Source: a bacterium
GTDB taxonomy: Bacteria > Auribacterota > UBA3054
DNA: 31,985 bases
Assembly: GCA_017444325.1 (NCBI GenBank)
Contig: JAFSWV010000009.1
Span: 1-31,985, forward strand
Reading direction: 5' to 3'
A model generated the notes under the pieces. That model did no database searches and was not told the origin of the DNA. It saw nothing but the letters and a program-made list of their open reading frames with translations. A program made the translations under genes and the position numbers. The stretch's first letter is position 1. Every line of letters starts with the position of its first letter. This document shows positions 23,241 to 31,126 of this stretch, piece after piece.

Positions 23241-24044
23241 ATGAACAAGACGGTAAAAAGCATTCTTAGCACTATCGCCCTCATCCTTCTGGCGCTTCTT
23301 CTGAAGTCCAACACCATAGAGCTCTTCAAGATCCCGACGGGCAGTATGGAGCCGACTTTGTACGGCGCCAAGGAAATGGGCCGCGGTTTCGGAGACCATA
23401 TCTTCGTTCTGCGCTGCGCCTACGGCTTCAACTGCAAGATCAAGATCCCTCTTATCGACTGGACGCTGCCGCTGCCGGACGGATATTGGATGCTGCCGTG
23501 GATGCATCTTCCCGAAGTGGGGGACGTGGTCGTCTTCGAACATCCCGCCAACCGCAACATCGACTACATTAAGCGCTGCGCCGGAACCCCCGGCGACACC
23601 GTCATGGTGAAGGACGGCCGCTTGTACGTCAACGATCATATCGTCACCAACCGCCCGGCCACCGCAACGTACGTGCGCTACACTTACGACGGTATCTTCA
23701 GCAGGCAGCTTCAGACGATAGCCAACGCGCTTTTGGAAGTCGAGCGCCGGACCGGCAACAGGGAGATCTACGACGCCCTTTACATCGACGGCGTCCCTTT
23801 CCGCTCGATCAAGGCTGTGGAAGGGGAGCGCAACTACGTTATGGTGGGAGGGAGAAAAGTGCACGTCATAAAGGACGAAGTGACGCCCGTAATTAAGGTG
23901 CCGGAAAACTGTTTCTTCATGCTGGGCGATAACTCCGCTCATTCCGCCGACAGCCGCTACTGGGGTTTTGCCCACCGCGACACCCTGAAAGGCCGGGCGC
24001 TCTGCGTCTATCTTCCCTTTAAACGAATAAGAGCCATCCACTGA
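23241..24044 (+). CDS. lepB: Signal peptidase I
   Basis: The product is 267 residues. It cleaves signal peptides from exported proteins at the periplasmic face of the inner membrane, needed for the many secreted proteins in this window. It has an N-terminal membrane helix (~7-22), the catalytic serine in PTGSMEPTL (Ser35), the catalytic lysine in YIKRCAGTPGD (Lys111), and the conserved MLGDNSAHSADSRYWGF box. Single-helix topology resembles Gram-positive and PVC forms rather than the two-helix E. coli type. AAGGGAG inside the end of rho precedes the ATG, and the intergenic gap is 2 nt. Confidence 0.94.
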   Translation: MNKTVKSILSTIALILLALLLKSNTIELFKIPTGSMEPTLYGAKEMGRGFGDHIFVLRCAYGFNCKIKIPLIDWTLPLPDGYWMLPWMHLPEVGDVVVFEHPANRNIDYIKRCAGTPGDTVMVKDGRLYVNDHIVTNRPATATYVRYTYDGIFSRQLQTIANALLEVERRTGNREIYDALYIDGVPFRSIKAVEGERNYVMVGGRKVHVIKDEVTPVIKVPENCFFMLGDNSAHSADSRYWGFAHRDTLKGRALCVYLPFKRIRAIH

Positions 24045-25204
24045 TGAAAATGAAAAAAGCCAAATTGCTTACGCTTGTTTTGGCCGCGCTGGTCTTATCC
24101 GGCTGCGGAGTAACTTCCGAGGTCATCATTCCCGTAATTGGAGCCACCATCAACAAGCAGGAGACCGTAAGGGTCGCCATAAAGAGCAAAGTGAATTCCG
24201 TTATGGTAAACATAAACGGCGCCGGCTCCTATTACGACCAGACGAGCGGAACGTACATGGGACGTTTTGCCAAAGTGGCTAACGCAAAGATCACAGTCGA
24301 GAACGGCATCCTTGCCATAAACGGCAAGACCGGCCAGGGCAAATACCGCTCATCCAGAATAATGATGGTGCCGGAAGAAGGCGCGCTCATAAACGTTGAC
24401 GGCGTCAATTACCGAGGACAGATGGAATTCATCTCCAACGGCAGCACGCTGACCGTCGTCAACCATCTCGGTTTGGAAGAGTATCTCTGCGGCGTGGTGC
24501 CGAAAGAAACTTTCGCCTCCTGGCCCGCCGAAGCCCTGAAGGCTCAGGCCATCTGCTCCCGTTCTTACACCATCGCCAAGTGCGAGGAGAATTACCAGAA
24601 GGATTTCGACCTGACTTCGCCCGGCGATCAGCTCTACGGCGGCGCCAGCGCCGAGGCGGCCTCTACGACGGCGGCCGTTTACGAGACCGCCGGCAATTAT
24701 CTTGAATACAACGGCAAGCCGCTTTTGACATTCTTCCACACCTGCTGCGGCGGCGCGACGGAAGACGGCGAAAAGATCTTCACTTATGTCAGATTTTACC
24801 CGAGCGGCGTAACGAGCCCCTATTGCAACGGCTGCAAGCACTACGCCTGGGAATATTCCATCGGCGCCGCGGATCTGGCTTCGAAATTAAAAGCGGCCGG
24901 CTACAATCCCGGGAACGCCGCGCCCTTGCAGATAGTAAAGCGCTTCAATTCCGGGCGAGTGGCTGAGATCAAGATCGGAAGCGCAACTTTGACCGGCGAG
25001 CAATTGAGGAAGGCCGTGGGCTACGACGTCATCAAATCCACGCGCTTTTCCGTCTCGCTTTCCGGCAGCGTCTATACTTTCAAGGGCAACGGCTGGGGAC
25101 ACGGCGTCGGCATGTGCCAGTGGTGCACTAAAGGCATGGCCGACCAGGGAATAACTCACGAGAAGATGCTGGAGCATTTCTACCCCGGCGCCAAGCTTAG
25201 ATGA
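24044..25204 (+). CDS. SpoIID/LytB-domain lipoprotein (putative peptidoglycan lytic transglycosylase)
   Basis: The product is 386 residues with a lipobox LVLSGC (Cys21). The SpoIID domain (~130-380) shows GVVPKETFASWPAEALKAQA with a probable catalytic Glu155, then QLYGGASAEAASTTAAVYET, a HTCCGG segment and the closing GHGVGMCQWCTKGMADQG. SpoIID enzymes cleave glycan strands lacking stem peptides; outside spore formers the domain occurs in cell-wall remodelling and septal proteins, which is the likely role here. In the closing motif a Cys replaces the more usual Gly. It overlaps lepB by one base (TGATG) and queA by four. Confidence 0.9.
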   Translation: MKMKKAKLLTLVLAALVLSGCGVTSEVIIPVIGATINKQETVRVAIKSKVNSVMVNINGAGSYYDQTSGTYMGRFAKVANAKITVENGILAINGKTGQGKYRSSRIMMVPEEGALINVDGVNYRGQMEFISNGSTLTVVNHLGLEEYLCGVVPKETFASWPAEALKAQAICSRSYTIAKCEENYQKDFDLTSPGDQLYGGASAEAASTTAAVYETAGNYLEYNGKPLLTFFHTCCGGATEDGEKIFTYVRFYPSGVTSPYCNGCKHYAWEYSIGAADLASKLKAAGYNPGNAAPLQIVKRFNSGRVAEIKIGSATLTGEQLRKAVGYDVIKSTRFSVSLSGSVYTFKGNGWGHGVGMCQWCTKGMADQGITHEKMLEHFYPGAKLR

Positions 25205-26274
25205 CGGACAATCAGGAAACATACCCCTGGTGGGACCTCAGGGCTTACGAATACGACCTGCCCAAGGAGCTCATCGCCCAACAGCCGGCGCCCGAAAGGG
25301 ACGCCAGCAGGCTCATACGCTATTCTAAAGCCAGCGGCAAAATTACCCAGGGGACATTCAAGGATATCGTCTCATATTTCAGAGAAGGCGATATCCTTGT
25401 CCTGAACAATTGCAAGGTCATTCCGGCCCGGCTTTACGTCAAAAGAGTCGGCACCGGGACTAAGATAGAGCTTCTCCTGACCAAAGAAGAAGGCGAGGGC
25501 GAATTCATCGCCACCGTCCGCCCCGGCCACTCCTGCAAACCGGGCGTCAAGCTCATCTGCGGCGATTTGAAAGGCGAATTTACGGAAATACTCCCGGATG
25601 GGCAGCGGAGAGTGCGCTTTGAGGCCTCCAGCGCCGCCGTAAACGTGTTTTTGGAAAAAGAGGGGACAGTTCCCCTCCCTCCCTATATAGAGCGCCCAAA
25701 AGGCCCTTCAGAGGCTTCCGACCGGGAGCGCTACCAGACGGTCTATGCCAAGAGCGGCCGGGCCGTGGCGGCCCCCACCGCCGGGCTCCATTTCCCGCCC
25801 GAGATTCTCAAAGCTTTGGAAGAAAAGGGCGTGACGCTTCTGGAAGTAACTCTTAACGTAGGCTTGGGCACCTTCAAACCGGTAAAGGTGAACGATATCA
25901 GGCAGCACGAGATGCACGAGGAGACCTTCACTTTCACCCCAGAACAGGCGGAGCTTTTGAACAAGGCCAGGAGCGAAGGCAGAAGGATCATCGCTGTTGG
26001 CACGACCTCCCTGAGAGTCTTGGAGTCCTGCTTGGACGAGGAGGGAAAATTCCGCTCCGGTTTGCTATCCACCAGCATCTTCATCCATCCGCCCGTGAAA
26101 GTTCGCTCCATCGACGCGCTGCTGACAAACTTCCATTTGCCGAAGTCCACGCTCCTCATGCTGGTGGCCGCGCTGATAGGCGACGCCTGGAAGGATATCT
26201 ACGAACTGGCTGTTAAAGAGCGCTACCGCTTCTTCTCTTACGGCGACTGCATGCTTCTGGAGGATCTGAGATGA
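25201..26274 (+). CDS. queA: S-adenosylmethionine:tRNA ribosyltransferase-isomerase
   Basis: QueA transfers the ribosyl part of SAM to preQ1 in tRNA, forming epoxyqueuosine at the wobble position of GUN anticodons. The 357-residue length and family blocks are standard: YDLPKELIAQQPAPERDASR, VLNNCKVIPARLYV, YQTVYAKSGRAVAAPTAGLH, VTLNVGLGTFKPV, GTTSLRVLES and LTNFHLPKSTLLMLV. It overlaps the upstream lipoprotein and downstream tcdA by four bases each (ATGA). No other queuosine genes are present in the window. Confidence 0.96.
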   Translation: MTDNQETYPWWDLRAYEYDLPKELIAQQPAPERDASRLIRYSKASGKITQGTFKDIVSYFREGDILVLNNCKVIPARLYVKRVGTGTKIELLLTKEEGEGEFIATVRPGHSCKPGVKLICGDLKGEFTEILPDGQRRVRFEASSAAVNVFLEKEGTVPLPPYIERPKGPSEASDRERYQTVYAKSGRAVAAPTAGLHFPPEILKALEEKGVTLLEVTLNVGLGTFKPVKVNDIRQHEMHEETFTFTPEQAELLNKARSEGRRIIAVGTTSLRVLESCLDEEGKFRSGLLSTSIFIHPPVKVRSIDALLTNFHLPKSTLLMLVAALIGDAWKDIYELAVKERYRFFSYGDCMLLEDLR

Positions 26275-26957
26275 CTATTGACCGCACAGCTCTCCTCTAC
26301 AGTGCGGAAAAGACTGCCGCCTTCCGCGAAAAGAAGATCGTCCTCGTCGGTTTGGGCGGAGTGGGCCTTTACGCCCTGGAGAATCTGGCGAGAGCCGGCA
26401 TAAAGAGATTCACCCTCATTGACGGCGACGTTTTTGAGGAATCGAATCTGAACCGCCAGCTCTACGCTACCATTGATACGCTGGGACAAAAGAAGGCCCA
26501 AGCTGCCAAAGAGAGGATCGCCAAGATCGATTCCGCTATCGAGGTCAACGCTGTTGCGGAATTCCTGACCGCCGGCAACATCGAAGCGATCGTTCCCAAG
26601 GACGCCGACTTTATAATCGACGCCATCGACGATATCCCGGCGAAGGCGGAATTGATTCTTTTCGCCCTGAAAAACGGCATTCCCGTCATCTCCTCCATGG
26701 GTACCGCCAGAAGGACTGACCCTTCGAAAATAACCGTAACCGCTCTCGGCAAGACCAGCGCTTGCCCTCTAGCCAGAAAATTGAGAAAATTATTACGGGA
26801 TGAGCCTGCTTCCAAGGCTGTTCCCGTAGTTATGTCGAAAGAAACGCCCTGCGAAGTGGAAAAAGGGAATCCTCTTCCGAGTTCCGGAATGGTCCCCGCC
26901 GCCGCAGGCATAAATATGGCCGCTTTTGTAATCAACACCTTCTGTAAAGAACTATGA
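26271..26957 (+). CDS. tcdA: tRNA threonylcarbamoyladenosine dehydratase (ThiF/E1-like)
   Basis: The product is 228 residues. TcdA uses ATP to cyclise t6A at position 37 of ANN-decoding tRNAs to ct6A. It shows the nucleotide-binding GLGGVG at 27-32, the ESNLNRQLYA adenylation motif, an IDAIDDIPAKAELI stretch and SMGTARRTDPSKITVTALGK, which matches TcdA better than ThiF or MoeB. It is somewhat shorter than the ~268-residue E. coli protein. It overlaps queA by four bases, so two tRNA-modification genes are translationally coupled, and it overlaps the following lipoprotein by four. Confidence 0.9.
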   Translation: MTIDRTALLYSAEKTAAFREKKIVLVGLGGVGLYALENLARAGIKRFTLIDGDVFEESNLNRQLYATIDTLGQKKAQAAKERIAKIDSAIEVNAVAEFLTAGNIEAIVPKDADFIIDAIDDIPAKAELILFALKNGIPVISSMGTARRTDPSKITVTALGKTSACPLARKLRKLLRDEPASKAVPVVMSKETPCEVEKGNPLPSSGMVPAAAGINMAAFVINTFCKEL

Positions 26958-27586
26958 AAAAACTTGTCTTCCTGATCTCTCTTAAGCTTCTTATAACCGC
27001 CTGCTTCGGCAAAAAATCCGCGAAGCCGGTAAACGAGACCTTCACTTTCGCCGTCGTCAAGACTGAAAACGGGAAAGCGAAATTGGAAATGATAAAAGAA
27101 AAACCCGGCAGCGAAGATCCTGACGATATGATCTTCGTCAAGGTCAACCCGGGAACCGTGACGGTCGGCAATTTGAGCTCCGTGAACGATGAAAGTTATT
27201 TCATCATGACTAAGCCCGTGACGCAAAAGCAGCTCTCTAACCTGATCGGGGAAGCGACCGGCGAGAACGCGGCCATTTCCGTGCCTTTCGAAAGCATAGG
27301 AAAAGTCCTTAATAAACTCTCCAAAGAAAATCCCGATGTTGTTTTCTCGCTGCCTTCCGCCAAGCAGTGGGACTTTGCTTTCCTCTCGGGAAAGATCAAC
27401 GAGAACGAACAGCCGATCTGCTGGGAGTGGGCCACTATGAACGGCAGCAGCTCTTATACCTGGCGCGGCAGGATCTGGCACATTATGGAGCTGTATGAGG
27501 AAGCCGAGAAGGAAAGGAACACGGACGCGATCCAGAGCGACCTGAGCTTCCGCATAGCGTTTAAGGAGACAAAGCCCGGCAAGTGA
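26954..27586 (+). CDS. Putative lipoprotein with degenerate formylglycine-generating-enzyme-like domain
   Basis: The product is 210 residues with a lipobox LLITAC (Cys17). Residues ~60-205 show, in order, shortened counterparts of the FGE-sulfatase/SUMF1 fold: FVKVNPGTVTVGN (usually a V.GGTF.MG), MTKPVTQKQL (P.T..Q), FSLPSAKQWDFAF (LPTEAEWEYA), ICWEWATMNG (VWEW) and a final LSFRIAF (GFR). The domain is much shorter than true FGE (~250+), and the copper-binding cysteines of real sulfatase activators are not evident, so I regard it as a non-enzymatic or binding derivative. It overlaps tcdA by four bases and ends the operon ahead of the convergent terminator. Confidence 0.72.
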   Translation: MKKLVFLISLKLLITACFGKKSAKPVNETFTFAVVKTENGKAKLEMIKEKPGSEDPDDMIFVKVNPGTVTVGNLSSVNDESYFIMTKPVTQKQLSNLIGEATGENAAISVPFESIGKVLNKLSKENPDVVFSLPSAKQWDFAFLSGKINENEQPICWEWATMNGSSSYTWRGRIWHIMELYEEAEKERNTDAIQSDLSFRIAFKETKPGK

Positions 27587-27605
27587 CATCACTGATCATT
27601 ACTTC

Positions 27606-27680
27606 CCGTCAGAAAAAAATAAGCCCCTCTTGATTTTACTTCGTAAAAAAATCTTGAGGGGTTTATTTTTTTCCTGACGG
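27606..27680. terminator. Bidirectional terminator between convergent operons
   Basis: A 75-bp imperfect inverted repeat: outer CCGTCAG (27606-27612)/CTGACGG (27674-27680), inner CCCCTC (27624-27629)/GAGGGG (27656-27661), with a TTTTAC/GTAAAA tip. On the plus strand the GC stem is followed by TTTATTTTTTT (27662-27672). On the minus strand the same stem is followed by CTTATTTTTTTC. It can therefore stop both the tcdA-side and the symporter-side transcripts. Confidence 0.88.
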
Positions 27681-27808
27681 AAAGAATAAACGCGAAGGTT
27701 GTCGCATACCCCCCGCTCACGGACTACGCGTGCATGGCCTTGATTAGCGTCCTCCGTGAGTTCGCTAAGGGGTATGCGCCGACCTTCGCGGCGTCTATTC
27801 TATTCTTT
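27681..27808. repeat. Large imperfect fold-back repeat in the convergent intergenic region
   Basis: Arms at 27691-27712 and 27769-27790 are complementary over 22 bp with two mismatches (cores CGCGAAGGT and CGCATACCCC). A second arm pair GCTCACGG (27715-27722)/CCGTGAG (27754-27760) lies inside, and AAAGAAT (27681-27687)/ATTCTTT (27802-27808) outside. The outer right arm enters the last codons of the symporter gene. There is no T-run, so it is not a standard terminator. It resembles a REP/MITE-like palindrome but no second copy is in this window. Confidence 0.75.
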
Positions 27809-29257
27809 AGGCTTAGCGAAGGCTTTGTCGATAACTTCTTGGGGGACTTTTTCGGTGAAGGAGCTGACGATGGGCACCACCGCGAAGGGGACGATGATGG
27901 AGATCATGGAGCAAAGGGTGGAGGGCAGGTTCGTGAGCGCGATCAGGATCATCTGCAAACCAAGGCCGCAAATGATGCCGGACAAAGCGCCCGCTTTGGT
28001 CGTGCCTTTCCAGTAAAGTCCCAGAAGATAGGGAGCGATGAAAGCTCCGCCCACGGCGCCCCAGCTTAAGCTCATAAGGTCAACGATGAACTTGCTGTCG
28101 GAGTGGGCGATCACATAAGAGAGCAGAAGGAATATGGCGCTCATGATGCGCATCAGGGTGACCGTGGTGTTTTCGGAGGCTTCCTTGTTGACGATGCCTT
28201 TGTAGAAGTCGATGGTGACGGTGGAACTTGAGACCAGAACAAGGCTGGAAAGCGTGCTCATGGAAGCGGAGAGGATGAGCAGTAAAAAAAGCGCCATTAA
28301 AGGAGCGGGCAGCCAGTCCTTCAGCATGATGGGGACCAGGGTGTCGTAAACGCCCTTGGCGTCAGGGAGCCCTGCCTTGAAGTAGAGGTGCGTCATGGCG
28401 CCCGTGAAATAGGCGGCGCAGCCGATGATCATGGCGAAGATGGTGGTGATGACCGTGGCCTTGAAGATCACTTTCTCGCTTTTGATGGCGTAGTATTTCT
28501 GGATCATCTGAGGAAGGCCCCAGGGGGCGAAAGACGTCATCATCACGGCGGAAGCCAGCGTTATCCAGCCGAAGGTGGAGACGGGCGTGTGCTCAATTCT
28601 GGCGGCGGTGATGTTCTGGAAAACGTGAGCCCAGCCGCCTCCCTTGTTGGCGAGAAGGCACATGATCAGAATGGAACCGGCCAGCATGATCATACCCTGG
28701 ATGAAGTCGGTCAAAGTCATGGCAAGGTAACCGCCCAGCATAAGGTAGATGGCGGCCACGCCGGTCATGAGCCAAAGGGCGACTTCATAGGGAATGTTGA
28801 AGTTTTCCACGAAAAGATATCCCAGTCCTTTGTAAACGGAAGCGGAATAGGGGACGAGGAAAATGAAAATGATTATGGCCGCGAGCGGCTTCAGGTAAGG
28901 GGCCGCGTAGCGTTCGCAGAAGAAGCCCGGCATGGTCATGGCGCCGAGGTTCTGCGTCATGCGGCGCGTCCTCTTCGCCAGAACGATCCAGGCCAAAAGC
29001 GCGCCGAAGATAGCGTTGCCGACGCCGATCGACATGGCTGGGTATCCGAATTTCCAACCTAAGCTTCCCGCGAATCCGATGAAGATGACGGCGGAGAAAT
29101 AGCTGGTGCCGTAGGAAAAGGCGGAGATCCAGGGACCGACGTTGCGGCCGCCCAGGAAGAAGTCCTCGAGGTTTTTGGTCCGGCGCATGGCGTAAACGCC
29201 GGTGGTGACCAGAAGGATGATGAAAGCGACTAAAAGAATGGTTGTTAAAGACGACAT
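27800..29257 (-). CDS. Sodium:solute symporter family (SSS) permease
   Basis: The product is 485 residues with ~13 hydrophobic segments, the expected topology and length of the SSS family, which couples sodium influx to uptake of sugars, amino acids, pantothenate, acetate or similar solutes. The conserved N-terminal region LEDFFLGGRNVGPWISAFSY and the following GFAGSLGWKFGY fit, as does LGGYLAMTLTDFIQG in the fifth/sixth helices. The substrate cannot be read from sequence. It is the last gene of the minus-strand cluster and starts 2 nt after the ligase stop, with AAGGA inside the ligase gene as ribosome-binding site. The context suggests an aryl acid or organic acid as substrate, an inference only. 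Confidence 0.92.
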   Translation of the reverse strand: MSSLTTILLVAFIILLVTTGVYAMRRTKNLEDFFLGGRNVGPWISAFSYGTSYFSAVIFIGFAGSLGWKFGYPAMSIGVGNAIFGALLAWIVLAKRTRRMTQNLGAMTMPGFFCERYAAPYLKPLAAIIIFIFLVPYSASVYKGLGYLFVENFNIPYEVALWLMTGVAAIYLMLGGYLAMTLTDFIQGMIMLAGSILIMCLLANKGGGWAHVFQNITAARIEHTPVSTFGWITLASAVMMTSFAPWGLPQMIQKYYAIKSEKVIFKATVITTIFAMIIGCAAYFTGAMTHLYFKAGLPDAKGVYDTLVPIMLKDWLPAPLMALFLLLILSASMSTLSSLVLVSSSTVTIDFYKGIVNKEASENTTVTLMRIMSAIFLLLSYVIAHSDSKFIVDLMSLSWGAVGGAFIAPYLLGLYWKGTTKAGALSGIICGLGLQMILIALTNLPSTLCSMISIIVPFAVVPIVSSFTEKVPQEVIDKAFAKPKE

Positions 29258-29259
29258 TT

Positions 29260-30576
29260 TTAATTTTCCTTGGGACGATTATCAACAACTCTGGCGGCTT
29301 TGCCGGTGAAGCGCTCGATGGACTGCGGCTGGACCAGGTCAACTTCGAAGTGGATGCCGGTGTAGGAGCGGATGGTCTCCTCCAGATTGGTCTTCAGCAT
29401 CTGCATCTCACTCATCTTGTCCGAGAAGAAGGCGGGGCTCATCTCGACCTGAACCACGGAGCGGTCCAGCGAGCCCGGACGGTCAAGGACGATGAGGAAG
29501 TTCGGGGTGACGTCCTTGCACTGCAGAAGGGCCTCTTCAACCTGGCTCGGGAAGACGTTGACGCCCCTTATGATCAGCATGTCGTCGGAGCGGCCTTTTA
29601 TCCTGCTCATTCTCTTGGTTGTCCTGCCGCAGGGGCAGGGGGAATCTTTCACGATATAGGCCAGGTCCCTGGTGCGGTACCTTATCATCGGCATAGCTTC
29701 CTTGTTGAGGGGCGTGATGACAAGTTCTCCCAGCTCGCCTTCGGGCACGGGCTCCAAAGTTTTGGGATCGAGGCATTCCACCAGGAAGTAGTCCTCCTGG
29801 ATGTGCATGCCGGTGTGGTAGACGCACTCGCCGGAGATGCCGGGCCCTATGACTTCCGAAAGCCCGTAGTTGTTGCAGGTGTTGACCTGGAGCCTATCCT
29901 CGATGTAGAGGCGCATCTCTTCCGTCCAGGGCTCGCTGCCGAGGAAGGCGACTTTCAGATTCAGGCTCTCTCTGGGGATCTTCTCGTCTTCCATGTACTC
30001 GATGAGCCTCAAGGCGTAAGTCGGGGTGCAGACTAAGAGCTCGGGCTTGAGGTCCTGCAGAAGCGTGAACTGTCTCCTGGTGTTGCCGCTGGCGGCCGGG
30101 ATAATGGAGGAGCCGATCTTCTCAAGGCCGTAGTGCAGCCCGAAGCCGCCGGTGAAAAGGCCGTAGCCGAAACTGATCTGGGCGGTGTGACCCGGGCGGG
30201 CGCCGCCGGAATAGAGAAAGCGGGCCACCATGTCGGACCACATCTCCAAATCGTTTTTCGTGTAGGCGACGAAGGTCGGCTTTCCGGTGGTGCCGGAAGA
30301 TCCGTGGAAGCGCAGAACTTTTTCCTTGGGGACCGCCATGAGGCCCAAGGGATAGTTTTCCCGCATGTCGGTCTTGGTGGTGAAGGGCAGATATTTTACG
30401 TCACTTACGCTTTTGATGTCCTCGGGGCCTATGCCCAGTTCCTTGAATTTTTTGGCGTAGAAGGGGACGTTTTGGACCCTTTTCACGGTCTCTCTCAGTC
30501 TCTGGACCTGAATACTTTCGATCTCATCCCGGGAAAGGCACTCCGACTTGTCCCAGATCTTGTTTTCCAGTTTCAT
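29260..30576 (-). CDS. Phenylacetate-CoA ligase family enzyme (AMP-forming)
   Basis: The product is 438 residues, the normal length of PaaK-type ligases, which adenylate an aryl-acetate and transfer it to CoA. The nucleotide-binding loop GSSGTTGKPT is at 92-101, the YGLSEVIGPG motif near 235-245, RYRTRDLA near 300 and the C-terminal-domain hinge SRIKGRSDDMLIIRGVNVFP near 325. The real substrate may be phenylacetate, indoleacetate or a similar acid produced from aromatic amino acids. A paralogue lies two genes upstream and an ACT-domain gene sits between them. In anaerobes such ligase/ACT pairs often accompany indolepyruvate:ferredoxin oxidoreductase, which is not in this window. Confidence 0.92.
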   Translation of the reverse strand: MKLENKIWDKSECLSRDEIESIQVQRLRETVKRVQNVPFYAKKFKELGIGPEDIKSVSDVKYLPFTTKTDMRENYPLGLMAVPKEKVLRFHGSSGTTGKPTFVAYTKNDLEMWSDMVARFLYSGGARPGHTAQISFGYGLFTGGFGLHYGLEKIGSSIIPAASGNTRRQFTLLQDLKPELLVCTPTYALRLIEYMEDEKIPRESLNLKVAFLGSEPWTEEMRLYIEDRLQVNTCNNYGLSEVIGPGISGECVYHTGMHIQEDYFLVECLDPKTLEPVPEGELGELVITPLNKEAMPMIRYRTRDLAYIVKDSPCPCGRTTKRMSRIKGRSDDMLIIRGVNVFPSQVEEALLQCKDVTPNFLIVLDRPGSLDRSVVQVEMSPAFFSDKMSEMQMLKTNLEETIRSYTGIHFEVDLVQPQSIERFTGKAARVVDNRPKEN

Positions 30577-30587
30577 TTTTTATGGCT

Positions 30588-31016
30588 CTATTTGTTGGTG
30601 TTGAAAAGTTCTTGCGAGCTCAAGACGCAGAATCCGTTGGAAACGAGTTTGGAATAGGCTTTCTCAGTGTCGCTCACGCGGTAGAGGAAGATGTGGCGGT
30701 TGGCGAAGGCGTAGACGTACTCAACGTTGATGTTTCCCTTGTTAAGGATCTCAGCGACGTGTGCCAAACGTCCCGGCTGATTGTCGATCCTGACAGCCAA
30801 AACGTCGGCGATGTTGACGATGAAGCCGGCTTTTTCAAGCAGCTGCTTGGCGGCTTCCGCGTCCTCGACGATCAGCCTCAAGATGCCGAACTGGGCCGTG
30901 TCGGCCAAGGTTAGGGTATAGATGTTCACTCCGGCTTCGCCCAGCGTATTGCAGATGCTGTAGACGTTTCCGGGCTTGTTCTCCAAAAAGAGGGAAAGCT
31001 GTTTTACGGTTTCCAT
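30588..31016 (-). CDS. Tandem ACT-domain regulatory protein
   Basis: The product is 142 residues made almost entirely of two ACT domains (~3-68 and ~70-135), visible from the paired LENKPGNVYSICNTLGEAGV and IDNQPGRLAHVAEILNKGNI signatures. ACT domains bind small ligands, typically amino acids, and regulate partner enzymes. Stand-alone tandem-ACT proteins of the COG4747 type frequently sit next to PaaK-like ligases. A role in sensing an aromatic amino acid is inferred from this context. AAAGGAG precedes the ATG on the minus strand. The ligase gene starts 11 nt downstream. Confidence 0.9.
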   Translation of the reverse strand: METVKQLSLFLENKPGNVYSICNTLGEAGVNIYTLTLADTAQFGILRLIVEDAEAAKQLLEKAGFIVNIADVLAVRIDNQPGRLAHVAEILNKGNINVEYVYAFANRHIFLYRVSDTEKAYSKLVSNGFCVLSSQELFNTNK

Positions 31017-31066
31017 GAACCTTCTCCTTTGGTTAGAAAAAATAAGTTTCTAATCTTATATGATAG

Positions 31067-31103
31067 CATACCGGGCAAGAGGGGGTGCCTCCTGCCCGGT
31101 ATG
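31067..31103. repeat. Perfect 11-bp inverted repeat in the ligase-ACT intergenic region
   Basis: CATACCGGGCA (31067-31077) and TGCCCGGTATG (31093-31103) are exact reverse complements with a 15-nt loop. It lies 23 nt after the minus-strand ligase stop. No T-run follows closely on the minus strand, so it is more likely an RNA-processing/stability or partial attenuation hairpin than a full terminator. Confidence 0.6.
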
Positions 31104-31126
31104 AAGAATGGAGATGAGCGTCAAGC

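Noticed and set aside
27734..28069. Plus-strand 111-codon open frame over the fold-back repeat and symporter end
   Set aside because: It overlaps the symporter in antisense, spans the inverted repeat and has no ribosome-binding site or domain.
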